Below are positions 26,586-35,615 of a DNA stretch of 64,000 bases, in pieces (positions within the stretch are counted from its first letter, which is position 1; every line of letters starts with the position of its first letter). Origin of the DNA: Mucilaginibacter pineti. GTDB lineage: Bacteria; Bacteroidota; Bacteroidia; Sphingobacteriales; Sphingobacteriaceae. The stretch spans positions 310,001 to 374,000 of the forward strand of contig NZ_FNAI01000004.1 in assembly GCF_900101875.1 (NCBI RefSeq). The letters are read 5' to 3'. Both the position numbers and the translations under genes were made by a program. The notes under the pieces were generated by a model that ran no database searches, was not told where the DNA came from, and worked only from the letters and a program-made list of their open reading frames with translations.

Positions 26586-27050
26586 TTAATTTATATCCTG
26601 ATAGGTAATAGGACTGCATTGTGCAAACCCGGTTTTCGCGGTTATATTTATCTTATAATCCTGTATAAATGCACTTACCAGGGCTAAAAAACGGGCTTGC
26701 CTTTCTTCGTTTAGCCCGGTTGGCGCTAAGTTCACCAGGTAATAGCTTATGCTGCCATCGGGTTCAAAATATATACGGTTAAATATGTGCACTTTGCCGC
26801 CCCATTTAAAATCGTTTTTGTTTAGGTAGCCGTTCAAATCCTGTATCATGGCAGTGTAAGCGGTTATTAAATGTTTTTCATTATCCCCTTTAAATACTAC
26901 ATTGCCGCTGCCAATAGCGCTTGGGTATTGTTTATCCAGCGCTTGCATACTATACCCCTTAGCTTCGGCATTTTGAAAGCTATCGGCAATATGTTGCGCA
27001 AAAACCGTTTTAACAAAAAGTAACATAACCATTAATAAACTGAGTTTCAT
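26586..27050 (-). CDS. Small secreted protein, probable BlaI regulon member
   Basis: A 154-residue exported protein of unknown function. The signal peptide covers residues 1-18 (ending FAQ). The mature part has mixed alpha/beta character; its segment FNRIYFEPDGSISYYLVN followed by helix-forming residues recalls the fold of TonB C-terminal-like domains, but there is no clear motif. It sits upstream of blaI on the same strand, with a 20-nt palindrome matching the blaI operator just 28 nt before its start. It is therefore probably repressed by BlaI and could be the main output of the system. Confidence 0.72.
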   Translation of the reverse strand: MKLSLLMVMLLFVKTVFAQHIADSFQNAEAKGYSMQALDKQYPSAIGSGNVVFKGDNEKHLITAYTAMIQDLNGYLNKNDFKWGGKVHIFNRIYFEPDGSISYYLVNLAPTGLNEERQARFLALVSAFIQDYKINITAKTGFAQCSPITYQDIN

Positions 27051-27077
27051 AACTGTTGAATTTTAGAAAATAAATCT

Positions 27078-27097
27078 ACAACTAATAATTTAGTTGT
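27078..27097. promoter_or_regulatory. Predicted BlaI operator 2
   Basis: ACAACTAA-TAAT-TTAGTTGT is a perfect 8-bp inverted repeat (9 bp with the flanking T/A). It sits in the 108-nt divergent gap between the secreted-protein gene and the beta-CASP RNase gene. A TAGATTTA -7-like element follows it on the minus strand, so a bound repressor would cover the promoter. Confidence 0.68.
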
Positions 27098-27158
27098 AAA
27101 ATTTGTTTTAAGAACTTTTACAGCCATGCCCGGTTTATTTGAAAACACCATATTGTAA

Positions 27159-28562
27159 ATGAATATAACTTTTCATGGCGCTGCACGTAATGTTACGGGC
27201 AGCAAACACCTTATCAGACTAAAAGATGATACCAGTATTTTATTGGATTGCGGCATGTTCCAGGGCATGGGCGAACAATCTGAAGATTTGAACGAGCATT
27301 TTGGCTTCAACCCTAAAAAGGTTGACTATATGATTTTATCGCATGCCCACATTGACCATTGCGGGTTAATACCCCGCCTTGTTGCCGAAGGCTTTAACGG
27401 CCCCATATTTTGCACATCGGCCACTATGGATCTGGCCCGCATACTGCTGATGGATTCGGCACATATCCAAATGCAGGATGTGGCTTACAGTAATAAGCAC
27501 CGCGCACGCAAAGGCCAGCCATTGCTGGAACCATTGTATACCGACGAACAGGCAATGACCGCCCTGCGTCTGTTTAAAATTGTAGAATATAACCAGGAGC
27601 ATGAAATAACACCCCGTGTGAAATTCAAATTTACAGATGCCGGGCATATATTAGGCAGCGCAGCCGTGCATGTATCTATCCTGGAAGATGGAAAGCTTAC
27701 CAACATCACTTTTAGCGGCGATGTTGGCCGCTATGATGATATGCTGCTGAATGATCCGCAAACATTTGACCAGGCCGATTATATTTTACTGGAATCAACC
27801 TATGGCGATTCTCTGCATAAAGATCTCGGACCAATTGAGGATGCCTTACTGGAGATCATTAAGCAAACCTGCGAAGTAAAAAAAGGGAAAGTGATTATCC
27901 CAGCGTTTAGTGTTGGGCGCACGCAGGAATTACTTTATGCACTTAATGCATTAGAATTAAGAGGCGTATTACCTGACCTGCCTTATTATGTAGATAGCCC
28001 CCTATCCCAAAAGGCAACAGAGGTTTTGATGAACCACCCGGAGGTATATAATAAAGATGTGAAAGAAGTTTTAAAGACAGACCCCAATCCTTTTGGCTTT
28101 AAAGGTTTACGCTTTATACAATCTACCGAGGAATCCATCGCCCTGAATAACGATGTGCGCCCTTGCGTAATTATTTCTTCATCGGGCATGGCCGAGGCGG
28201 GCCGGGTTAAGCATCACATTAAAAATAACATCAACAGCGATAAGAATACCATACTAATGGTGGGCTATTGTGAGCCTAACTCATTAGGTGGTCATTTATT
28301 AGCGGGCGATCATGAAGTGTATATCTACGGCGAGCTGTACAAGGTTAATGCCGAAGTAAAATCGATAAGATCAATGAGCGCCCACGGCGATTATGAGGAC
28401 CTGCTGCATTTTCTGGCCTGCCAGGACCCGGCCCTGGTTAAAAAGATTTTCCTCGTGCATGGCGAATACGAGGTACAGCAGCATTTTAGTGAAAAACTAA
28501 AGGCTAAAGGATTTAACCATATCGAGATTCCGTATCAGCATCAGCGGATTGAATTGGATTAA
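27159..28562 (+). CDS. MBL-fold beta-CASP ribonuclease
   Basis: A 467-residue cytosolic metallo-beta-lactamase-fold nuclease of the RNA-specificity (CPSF73/YSH1-like) group. The zinc motif SHAHIDHCGLIP lies near residue 66, with the second His ligand in TDAGHILGSA near residue 165 and the Asp in FSGDVGR near residue 190. The beta-CASP motifs are IIPAFSVGRTQEL near residue 245, SSSGMAEAGRVKHH near residue 345 and the C-terminal HGEYEVQQHF. There is no signal peptide. RNA processing is a family inference. The gene is divergent from the BlaI-controlled secreted gene and its promoter region overlaps operator 2. Confidence 0.93.
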   Translation: MNITFHGAARNVTGSKHLIRLKDDTSILLDCGMFQGMGEQSEDLNEHFGFNPKKVDYMILSHAHIDHCGLIPRLVAEGFNGPIFCTSATMDLARILLMDSAHIQMQDVAYSNKHRARKGQPLLEPLYTDEQAMTALRLFKIVEYNQEHEITPRVKFKFTDAGHILGSAAVHVSILEDGKLTNITFSGDVGRYDDMLLNDPQTFDQADYILLESTYGDSLHKDLGPIEDALLEIIKQTCEVKKGKVIIPAFSVGRTQELLYALNALELRGVLPDLPYYVDSPLSQKATEVLMNHPEVYNKDVKEVLKTDPNPFGFKGLRFIQSTEESIALNNDVRPCVIISSSGMAEAGRVKHHIKNNINSDKNTILMVGYCEPNSLGGHLLAGDHEVYIYGELYKVNAEVKSIRSMSAHGDYEDLLHFLACQDPALVKKIFLVHGEYEVQQHFSEKLKAKGFNHIEIPYQHQRIELD

Positions 28563-28584
28563 CAAAAAAGGAGGTGAAGTAACT

Positions 28585-28622
28585 CGGCATACGGAATAAT
28601 GGTAGCATTATCCCGTATGCCG
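28585..28622. terminator. Bidirectional terminator, RNase and response regulator
   Basis: The 10-bp stem CGGCATACGG/CCGTATGCCG is extended after one mismatch by ATAATG/CATTAT around a 4-nt loop. It separates two converging genes. Confidence 0.8.
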
Positions 28623-28642
28623 AAGATATTTTAGACGACAAC

Positions 28643-29335
28643 TTAATTAATAAGCAGCTTATACCCCCTGCCATGTACGTTAATGATCTCCACATTGGGG
28701 TCATCTTTAAGGTACTTTCTGATTTTGCTTAAAAACACATCCATACTCCGCCCGTTAAAATAATTATCATCGTGCCAGATGTTCAGCAAGGCTTCTTCGC
28801 GGGTCAGCACCTCGTTTTTACGCATACATAACAAGCGCAGCAGTTCGGCTTCTTTGGTTGATAGCTTTTGGTTACTATCGCCAATGGAGATAATTTGCGT
28901 GGTATAATCAAATGTGTAGCGCCCAACTTTGAAACTGGTTTGTTTTTCTTCTTCAGATTTTTCGGAACCGCTAGTGCGTTTAAGCAGGGCGTTTATGCGC
29001 AGCAGTAACTCTTCAATACGAAAGGGTTTGGTAATGTAATCATCACCACCCAGGTTAAAGGCCTGCATTTTATCCTCTATCATACCCTTGGCGGTAGCGA
29101 AAATGATGGGCACATGAGGGTTTATCTTTCTGATGTCTTTCCCCAATGTAAAACCATCCTTTTTGGGCATCATCACATCCAATATCAACAGGTCATATAC
29201 CTGTTTGGTAAAGGCGCGCAAACCCTCTTCGCCGTCCTTACACAAAACAACATCAAATTTGCCTTTAAGCTGCAGGTAATCCTGCAACAGCAAACCTAAA
29301 TTGGCATCATCTTCAACCAGTAGTATTTTTTTCAT
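28643..29335 (-). CDS. OmpR/PhoB-family response regulator
   Basis: A 230-residue two-component response regulator. The receiver domain has the acidic pair at residues 9-10, phosphoacceptor Asp53 in LLILDVMMPKKDG and the conserved Lys in DYITKPF near residue 105. A winged-helix DNA-binding domain follows (about residues 130-230, including STKEAELLRLLCMRKNEVLTR-like and the GRSMDVFLSKIRKYL recognition region). It is co-oriented with the histidine kinase, whose gene precedes it by 142 nt; a long inverted repeat lies between them. The signal sensed is not known. This architecture matches the RprY/RprX type of Bacteroidota. Confidence 0.95.
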   Translation of the reverse strand: MKKILLVEDDANLGLLLQDYLQLKGKFDVVLCKDGEEGLRAFTKQVYDLLILDVMMPKKDGFTLGKDIRKINPHVPIIFATAKGMIEDKMQAFNLGGDDYITKPFRIEELLLRINALLKRTSGSEKSEEEKQTSFKVGRYTFDYTTQIISIGDSNQKLSTKEAELLRLLCMRKNEVLTREEALLNIWHDDNYFNGRSMDVFLSKIRKYLKDDPNVEIINVHGRGYKLLIN

Positions 29336-29346
29336 GTGTTTTTTTT

Positions 29347-29470
29347 AGTCCGGAAGCCGGAAAAATCCGAAAGTCCGAAAGATATTATTCTGATATTAAA
29401 ATCGCTTTCACTTCCCGGCTTTCGCACCTACCCCACTTCCCGACTTTCGGATTTTTCCGACTTCCGGACT
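29347..29470. repeat. Long inverted repeat between kinase and regulator genes
   Basis: Arms of 29 nt (29347-29375 and 29442-29470) match in 28 positions and enclose 66 nt. The arms are made of short words (AGTCCGGAAG, AATCCGAAAG, GTCCGAAAG). The loop has another CTTCCCGGCTTTCG copy. It lies inside a two-gene operon and is likely to fold in RNA. Confidence 0.85.
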
Positions 29471-29477
29471 TCCTCTC

Positions 29478-31289
29478 CTAAGCCAGCGAGAATTTCAATT
29501 CAAATTCCGACCCTTTTTCCTTTTCAGATTTTACGCTTACAATACCGTTTAGTCGCTTAACAATGGTGTTTACATAGCTCAATCCCAATCCAAAACCTTT
29601 AACATCATGAAGGTTGCCAGTTGGGATGCGATAAAATTGCTCAAATATTTTAGTTTGCTGATCGCGGCTCATACCTATGCCCTTATCCGCCACCTTAACA
29701 ATCACCTGGCCTCCCTTTGTGGCGGTACTTATGGTAATATCGGGGTTGTCTGTACTATATTTAATGGCATTATCTATAAGGTTGTATAACACGTTCGAAA
29801 AATGCAATTCGTCGGCAATAATAACCGTGCTTTCTTCGCAAAGGTTAAGCGTTGTTTTTGCATTGCATTTATGCAGTTTCAGCGCCATGCTATCTACCAC
29901 AACGGCTATCATATCATTTACGTCAAGCGGTTTCTTATCCAGCTTAAAATCGTTTTTTTCAATCCGGGCAATATTCAGCACGCGCTCAATGTGGCTACCT
30001 AAACGCTCATTCTCTTCAAAAATTATATTAGCAAGGCGCGATACCCTTGTTGTGTCTTCGGCAATCTCCCTATCGCGCAAAGCTTCACTGGCAATCATGA
30101 TGGTTGATACGGGAGTTTTAAACTCGTGGGTCATGTTGTTAATGAAATCTATTTTCATTTCAGACACCTTCTTTTGTTTCAATATAGAGAAGATGGTGTA
30201 ACTAAAGCAAAACACCAATACCAACAGCAACCCCCCGGTAGTGCCCATAGTGGCTGTCATCTTGCTTAATATCAAGGAGTTTTTTTGCGGAAATACCAGC
30301 CTGATTAAACCAGGATCGTTGATCACATCTTTACTAAAAATAAGCGTTTGGTAAGGGTTCATGCCCGTAAAGTCGGGGCGCTGACCGGTTACATCATTGG
30401 CTTTTGAAAATATCAATGAATCGCTGTTTGCGGTGCTAACCTCATAGCTGAACGGCGACGTAATCCCCTGGTTATGTAATTCAAACCTAAGCAATGAATC
30501 TATCCAGAAAGGACTCAGGCGTTTGTCTAAAGGCTCACCGGTTTTACGGTATTCTTCGGCTAGGTTTTCAATAACAGTAGCTTTATTACCCGTATTTAAA
30601 TTTTGCAGCGAATCTGTCTGCAGCATCTTTTTAATCTGGGTTACCTGTTTTTCTTTTTGCTTACGGATCTGTTCCCGCTGCCAAAGCGGGTTTAAGCGTA
30701 GTTTAGATACCACCAGCTTGCCAAATTGAGGATCCGGGTATATGTACCTCAGGGTATCATATTTGTGCAGCTTTTGAGGGCCTTTTACCGTACGGGGGAT
30801 ATTTATTTTTACGAGCTCGGGGGTGTATTTAACATGCACTACACCAAACTCATCTGTATACGATTCCATTTTAACGCTAAAATCAATAGCTCCTTCCTGC
30901 TGCAGCATATTGGTTAGCTCCTCATCCAGCTTGTTATGCATAATTATACGCTCCAGGCTGTCGCGTAACAGGGCTATCTTTTTTTCGCGGTTGGTTTGCT
31001 TTTTTTTTCCCTTTACAATATATGGTTTGTTGGCACTGTTCTTTACAATTCTTAGGCCCGGGCTGTCTGTCGTTTCAACTTTATCCTGCGCCTTGGTACT
31101 TAAAAATTTATTGGCATCCTGCTTGGTTACCTTGGATACGACGTTGCTTAGAGCCTCATTAACAGATCTGTCGAAAAGTTCAGCCTGCATCTGGTACGAT
31201 TGCCTTAAAAAGTACAATTGCATAGCCATTACACCCAAAAGCGCAAAAGCCATTAGCCCGATAATCAACACGATGCTTCTTTTCTTCAT
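29478..31289 (-). CDS. Membrane sensor histidine kinase
   Basis: A 603-residue sensor kinase. Transmembrane helix 1 is at residues 6-26, a periplasmic sensor region covers about residues 27-345, and transmembrane helix 2 lies near residues 350-370. The HisKA box follows as INNMTHEFKTPVSTIM near residue 390, with N-box LYNLIDNAIKYS, G1 VADKGIGMS, F-box FEQFYRIP and G2 GFGLGLSYV. All catalytic residues for autophosphorylation are present. The periplasmic part is Lys/Gln/Thr-rich and has no named domain. The response regulator gene follows on the same strand, so the two form a pair. Confidence 0.94.
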   Translation of the reverse strand: MKKRSIVLIIGLMAFALLGVMAMQLYFLRQSYQMQAELFDRSVNEALSNVVSKVTKQDANKFLSTKAQDKVETTDSPGLRIVKNSANKPYIVKGKKKQTNREKKIALLRDSLERIIMHNKLDEELTNMLQQEGAIDFSVKMESYTDEFGVVHVKYTPELVKINIPRTVKGPQKLHKYDTLRYIYPDPQFGKLVVSKLRLNPLWQREQIRKQKEKQVTQIKKMLQTDSLQNLNTGNKATVIENLAEEYRKTGEPLDKRLSPFWIDSLLRFELHNQGITSPFSYEVSTANSDSLIFSKANDVTGQRPDFTGMNPYQTLIFSKDVINDPGLIRLVFPQKNSLILSKMTATMGTTGGLLLVLVFCFSYTIFSILKQKKVSEMKIDFINNMTHEFKTPVSTIMIASEALRDREIAEDTTRVSRLANIIFEENERLGSHIERVLNIARIEKNDFKLDKKPLDVNDMIAVVVDSMALKLHKCNAKTTLNLCEESTVIIADELHFSNVLYNLIDNAIKYSTDNPDITISTATKGGQVIVKVADKGIGMSRDQQTKIFEQFYRIPTGNLHDVKGFGLGLSYVNTIVKRLNGIVSVKSEKEKGSEFELKFSLA

Positions 31290-31456
31290 TTCAGTAAAAA
31301 CAAAAATATTTTAAATAAGCCGATAAACGTGCTATTTAACAAATTTTAACAGTTTAAATAGCTAAATATCAATTAGCTTACCTTAAAATAGTTTAAACAT
31401 CAAATAGAAAATCTCATGAAATACATTAGTTTAATGCAAAAAAATCAAGCAAGCAC

Positions 31457-31489
31457 AAAAGCTCCCTTTTTTATCAAAAGAGAGCTTTT
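31457..31489 (-). terminator. Terminator of the DUF3127 gene
   Basis: AAAAGCTC (31457-31464) pairs with GAGCTTTT (31482-31489), with further A/T pairing inside. It lies 28 nt after the DUF3127 stop on the minus strand. Confidence 0.6.
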
Positions 31490-31517
31490 ACATATTGTAG
31501 CTTAATTTAAAATTTAA

Positions 31518-31883
31518 TTAAAATGGCAGATCGTCATCATCGCTTGATGAGCTGATATCTGCTGATGGAGCTGCATATTCAGGAGTGCTGGCAGCGCCTG
31601 CAGCACTTAAAGCATTAATTTTCCATAGTTGTAATGTGTTAAAATACACAACTTTACCCATTTTATCAGTCCATTTACGGCCTTTAAGGTTAAAGAAAAC
31701 CTCTACATCATCGCCAACTTTGGTATTATCCAAAAGGCTTGTACGATCTTGAATTGCCTCAAATTTAAGGTACTCAGGATATTGTGGATTTTCAATATAT
31801 TCTATAATCAATTCTCTTTTTTTCAAAGAGTCGGTAACCTGTTGTGTTGCCGAAACTTCATGTACTTTGCCTTTGATCTCCAT
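31518..31883 (-). CDS. DUF3127 OB-fold-like protein with SSB-like acidic tip
   Basis: A 121-residue cytosolic protein of the DUF3127 family, widespread in Bacteroidota. The first 85 or so residues are strand-rich (KGKVHEVSATQQVTD, then LIIEYIENPQYPEYLKFE and KVVYFNTLQLWKI), consistent with an OB fold. A short Ala/Ser/Pro linker leads to a C-terminus SSSSDDDDLPF. That tail is the same kind as the acidic D-D-D-[IL]-P-F tip by which SSB recruits repair and replication proteins. A single-stranded-nucleic-acid role is therefore plausible but not proven. Monocistronic. Confidence 0.88.
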   Translation of the reverse strand: MEIKGKVHEVSATQQVTDSLKKRELIIEYIENPQYPEYLKFEAIQDRTSLLDNTKVGDDVEVFFNLKGRKWTDKMGKVVYFNTLQLWKINALSAAGAASTPEYAAPSADISSSSDDDDLPF

Positions 31884-31963
31884 AGTGCTTATAATTAAAA
31901 TGTAAAGTTAATAGATAGAATGTAAAAAACAGGTGTATATAATGCGTATTTTTGCAAATTAAT

Positions 31964-33139
31964 ATGCAAGTTTTCCACAACGAGAGTAAAATCATAATCA
32001 CCTGTAACAAAAGGCTGTCATCATACCTTCAACAGGAAGTAGAGGCATTGGGCTTTACGCCAACCCGCGTTTTTCAAACCGGGGTTGAGCTAAAAGGCAC
32101 TATAACAGATACCATTGCCCTTAATTTAAACCTGCGCTGCGCAAGCCAGGTGCTGTACCTTATCAAAAGCTTTAAGGCCGATGATCCTAAACAATTGTAT
32201 GATGAATTGGTTACCATTGAATGGGAAAAACTAATTGACTTCAGCGGGTATTTTTCTGTAACTTCAAACGTAAACAATGAGCATATTTTAACCCCGTTGT
32301 TTGCCAATGTGAAGGTAAAAGATGCCATTGTGGACAGGATTAAAGCTATAAAAGAGATCAGACCGAACTCTGGTTCTGAAGCTAATAAAACCCTGGTACA
32401 CCTGTACTGGCAGGATAGCGATGCCGATATATTCATGGATACATCGGGCGAAACGCTGGCAAAACATAGCTACCGCAAAATCCCTGGCAAAGCCCCTATG
32501 CTGGAGGCTTTGGCAACATCAACCATCATGGCTACCAATTGGGACCGTAAAAGCACTTTTATCAATCCCATGTGCGGTTCTGGCACTCTGGCTATCGAGG
32601 CGGCTTTATTGGCTACCGATAAACACCCCGGCTTGTTCCGTATGAATTATGGCTTTATGCATATTTTAGGGTACGATGAAAACGTGTTTTTTGTGGAGCG
32701 CCGTAAGCTGAAAGATAAAGCAAAAAAAGAAATTGGCTTTAAGATCATAGCTACAGACATATCAGAAGATGCCGTTGATATTGCACAAAAGAACGCAAAA
32801 ACTGCGGGTGTAGACCATTTGATTGATTTTGCCGTTTGTGATTTTGAGGCTACGGAAGTACCCGAGGATGCGGGCGTAGTAATGTTTAACCCGGAATACG
32901 GCGAGCGCCTTGGTGTACACTCAAAACTGGAAGCAACCTATGCACGTATGGGCGATTTCATGAAAAAGAAATGCCTTGGCTACCGCGGATATATTTTTAC
33001 AGGCAATCCCGATCTGGCCAAAAAGATAGGCTTACGCCCTTCAAGAAGAATTGAGTTTTATAACGGTAAGCTTGATTGCCGCCTGCTGGAGTATGAATTG
33101 TACCTGGGCAGCAAAAGAGAACCAAAAGAAGAAGAGTAA
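31964..33139 (+). CDS. THUMP-domain class I SAM-dependent RNA methyltransferase (RlmL N-half-like)
   Basis: A 391-residue cytosolic methyltransferase. A THUMP domain covers about residues 40-150 and a Rossmann methyltransferase domain the rest. The SAM-binding region is NPMCGSGTLAIEAAL near residue 200, and the catalytic motif IV is NPEYGERLG near residue 310 (usually NPPYGxR). It is the family of RlmL/YcbY N-terminal domain and YpsC, which methylate guanine N2 in rRNA. I chose ATG 31964; a TTG four codons upstream is the other option. A TATTTTTG element lies 10 nt before the ATG, so the transcript may be nearly leaderless. A secreted-protein gene follows immediately. Confidence 0.92.
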   Translation: MQVFHNESKIIITCNKRLSSYLQQEVEALGFTPTRVFQTGVELKGTITDTIALNLNLRCASQVLYLIKSFKADDPKQLYDELVTIEWEKLIDFSGYFSVTSNVNNEHILTPLFANVKVKDAIVDRIKAIKEIRPNSGSEANKTLVHLYWQDSDADIFMDTSGETLAKHSYRKIPGKAPMLEALATSTIMATNWDRKSTFINPMCGSGTLAIEAALLATDKHPGLFRMNYGFMHILGYDENVFFVERRKLKDKAKKEIGFKIIATDISEDAVDIAQKNAKTAGVDHLIDFAVCDFEATEVPEDAGVVMFNPEYGERLGVHSKLEATYARMGDFMKKKCLGYRGYIFTGNPDLAKKIGLRPSRRIEFYNGKLDCRLLEYELYLGSKREPKEEE

Positions 33140-33637
33140 ATGAAAAAGATCATCGTATTATTTATAGCCGTATTATCGGCTGCTGGCGCTAAGGCCCAAA
33201 CAGAACTTGCATTCCCTTTTCAGGGCGGCGCACCTATATTAACCCGTTTTTTTAAGGATAGCCTTACCGTATCACCAGAGATCATAAAAGCCAGGGCTAC
33301 AGGAACTTCAGTGTTCAAATTTACTGCCGATCAAAAAGGGACCATTAAAAAAATCATTGTTTATTATTCCGATGATGCAATCCTGGTATCGCCTATTATT
33401 GAAGCACTAAAAAAATCGAACCATAAATGGATCATTCCAGACCATGAAAAATTTCATGACTTTATAATTCCGTTCTCTATTAGCTTTAACCCGCCTGCTG
33501 TGGCTGGCAAAGCCCTTGAGCAGCAGGCATATGATTTTTACAGTAAGCGCAGGCCAATAATGTCATACAACCAGGTACCTTTGGATAATGCTACCCTGCT
33601 GCCAACAGTTGTGGTTAATTATGATATAGCTGAGTAA
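33140..33637 (+). CDS. Secreted protein of unknown function
   Basis: A 165-residue exported protein. The signal peptide spans residues 1-19 (ending AKAQ). The mature part has the pattern FKFTADQKGTIKKIIVYYSDD, then helix and LISFS-like strand, reminiscent of a TonB C-terminal-like fold, but weakly. Its ATG starts on the base after the stop of the methyltransferase gene, so the two are in one operon, although no functional tie is apparent. It converges with cysM. I do not recognise the family. Confidence 0.7.
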   Translation: MKKIIVLFIAVLSAAGAKAQTELAFPFQGGAPILTRFFKDSLTVSPEIIKARATGTSVFKFTADQKGTIKKIIVYYSDDAILVSPIIEALKKSNHKWIIPDHEKFHDFIIPFSISFNPPAVAGKALEQQAYDFYSKRRPIMSYNQVPLDNATLLPTVVVNYDIAE

Positions 33638-33653
33638 TCGGATCTTCAGGGGT

Positions 33654-34526
33654 TTATCCAAATAATTCACTGCTCAGATACCGGTCGCCACGGTCACAGC
33701 AGATGAAAACTATTACACCTTCTTTAAGCTCAGATGCCAGCTGAATAGCGGCCGTTAGTGCGCCACCACTGCTCATTCCTGCGAATATACCTTCCGTGTG
33801 GGCCAGTTTGCGGGCCATCAGCGTAGCGTCGGCTTCGGAGATGTCTATCACCCTGTCTACTTTTGATGCATCGAATATTTTTGGCAGATACGCTACAGGC
33901 CAGCGACGAATGCCCGGGATAGACGAACCTTCGGTTGGCTGGCAGCCCACAATTCGTATCTCCGGATTTTGCTGTTTAAGATAAATAGAGTTACCCATGA
34001 TGGTACCCGTTGTACCCATAGCACTTACAAAATGGGTGATCTTACCTTCGGTATCGCGCCAAATTTCGGGCCCGGTTGTTTTAATATGGGCACCGTAGTT
34101 ATCCGGGTTGGCAAACTGGTTCATGAGATAATATTCGCCGGTGGCGGCCTTTTCTTCGGCATAATCACGGCATTGTTCAATGCCTTCCAGCAGGGTTACT
34201 TTGGCTCCAAAAGCTTCCATGGTAAGCGTGCGCTCGCGGGTGGAGTTGGAGGGCATTACCAGTTCAATTTCCAAATCAAACAAACGGGCCATCATAGCCA
34301 GCGCTATCCCGGTATTGCCGCTGGTAGCCTCAATAAGTTTGGTGCCTGGTTTAATTTCCCCCCGTTCAATAGCGCTGCGGATCATGTTGAGGGCGGCTCT
34401 ATCCTTTACGCTGCCTCCGGGGTTGTTCCCCTCCAGCTTGGCGTATATTTTAACATTAGGATTGGGGTTAAGCCTTTTAATTTCAACAAGCGGCGTGTTG
34501 CCTATGGTATCAATGAGTGTAGCCAT
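33654..34526 (-). CDS. cysM: Cysteine synthase (O-acetylserine sulfhydrylase), CysM-like
   Basis: PLP-dependent cytosolic enzyme that makes cysteine from O-acetylserine and sulfide (CysM-type enzymes also use thiosulfate). At 290 residues it is of normal length. The Schiff-base Lys41 lies in GGSVKDRAAL, the substrate loop in TSGNTGIALA near residue 68, and the phosphate-binding loop in GTTGTIMG near residue 170. The final PLP contact is near SSGGALTAA. It lies 27 nt after cysE on the same strand, so both steps of cysteine synthesis from serine are in one operon. The assignment to CysM rather than CysK rests on overall resemblance. Confidence 0.95.
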   Translation of the reverse strand: MATLIDTIGNTPLVEIKRLNPNPNVKIYAKLEGNNPGGSVKDRAALNMIRSAIERGEIKPGTKLIEATSGNTGIALAMMARLFDLEIELVMPSNSTRERTLTMEAFGAKVTLLEGIEQCRDYAEEKAATGEYYLMNQFANPDNYGAHIKTTGPEIWRDTEGKITHFVSAMGTTGTIMGNSIYLKQQNPEIRIVGCQPTEGSSIPGIRRWPVAYLPKIFDASKVDRVIDISEADATLMARKLAHTEGIFAGMSSGGALTAAIQLASELKEGVIVFICCDRGDRYLSSELFG

Positions 34527-34553
34527 GTTACATTGTTTGGGGTAGTTGTACTA

Positions 34554-35381
34554 TTATTTTGATCCAAAGATGCGTTTTGTAAGCTGCTTTAGTATCCGGT
34601 GACTTGGCGTATGATAAATCCTTGAATTTGGCGGCAGACTTTTGGTAAGCCAAACGTTACCGCCAACAATACTATCACGGCCAATAATGGTTTCGCCGCC
34701 CAGGATGGTTGCACCTGAGTAGATCACTACGTTATCCTCAACCGTGGGGTGCCGCTTGGTAAAGGCCATACTTTTATCAACACTCAACGCGCCAAGGGTT
34801 ACACCCTGGTACAGTTTTACATGTGCGCCAATGTTGCAACTTTCTCCAATTACAATGCCCGTACCGTGATCTATATAAAAGTATTCGCCAATTACAGCCG
34901 CGGGGTGTATATCGATACCCGTTTTTGAATGCGCGTATTCCGTTAATATGCGCGGGATAAGCGGCACATCATCTACATATAAACGGTGAGCCAAACGGTA
35001 CAACGATATGGCGTAAAACCCAGGATATGTACGAATCACTTCAAATTCGCTGCGCGCGGCCGGGTCGCCGTTAAATATGGCCTGTATATCGGTATTCAGG
35101 GTTTGGTAAAGGGCGGGCAAATTTTCAAAAAAGCTGGCTGCACGTTTTTTATTGTCGCAATCGCTGCAGGCTTTGGTGGCTTCCATGATGTGATGCAACT
35201 CTGCTTCTAACAAGGCAAACTCCTGCTTCAGCTCATCAATGGTAGCAAATAACTTAGCCGTTTGCTCGGGGTACAACAGGTGAATAACCCGCAACGCCCA
35301 TTTGGTAATTTCTTTGTTTGATGGTACAGCCTCAAGATTTTGCTGCTTGTTAAATATCTGCTGGTAAAACTCCTGACTCAT
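34554..35381 (-). CDS. cysE: Serine O-acetyltransferase
   Basis: Cytosolic enzyme that acetylates serine with acetyl-CoA, the committed step of cysteine synthesis. The 275-residue protein has an N-terminal helical region (1-125) and a C-terminal left-handed beta-helix with hexapeptide repeats (from about residue 150: [25 protein letters not shown]). Catalytic His residues are in DHGTG and in [11 protein letters not shown]. The N-terminal part carries CSDCDNKK, a Cys pair also seen in the Bacteroidota/SatA-type enzymes. It is the first gene of the cysE-cysM operon. Feedback by cysteine is usual for the family but cannot be confirmed from sequence. Confidence 0.95.
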   Translation of the reverse strand: MSQEFYQQIFNKQQNLEAVPSNKEITKWALRVIHLLYPEQTAKLFATIDELKQEFALLEAELHHIMEATKACSDCDNKKRAASFFENLPALYQTLNTDIQAIFNGDPAARSEFEVIRTYPGFYAISLYRLAHRLYVDDVPLIPRILTEYAHSKTGIDIHPAAVIGEYFYIDHGTGIVIGESCNIGAHVKLYQGVTLGALSVDKSMAFTKRHPTVEDNVVIYSGATILGGETIIGRDSIVGGNVWLTKSLPPNSRIYHTPSHRILKQLTKRIFGSK

Positions 35382-35615
35382 GCTTTATAATTGGCTGTTT
35401 GTGGTTAAACAACTATTTAAACTGCAAGTTTATGCAAAAGAATGTGGTTTACATGTAAAAAGGACTACATAATTGATAGGCGTACTAAATTCGGTATGGG
35501 TTAGCCCCCCAACATTATCTGTCAAACTAATTATCTGTTGACTTGTGACATTTCTCACCTTGCGTTAACTAATCACTAAAAGTTAAATAACTTTAGTAAC
35601 AGTATTAGCAAATCA

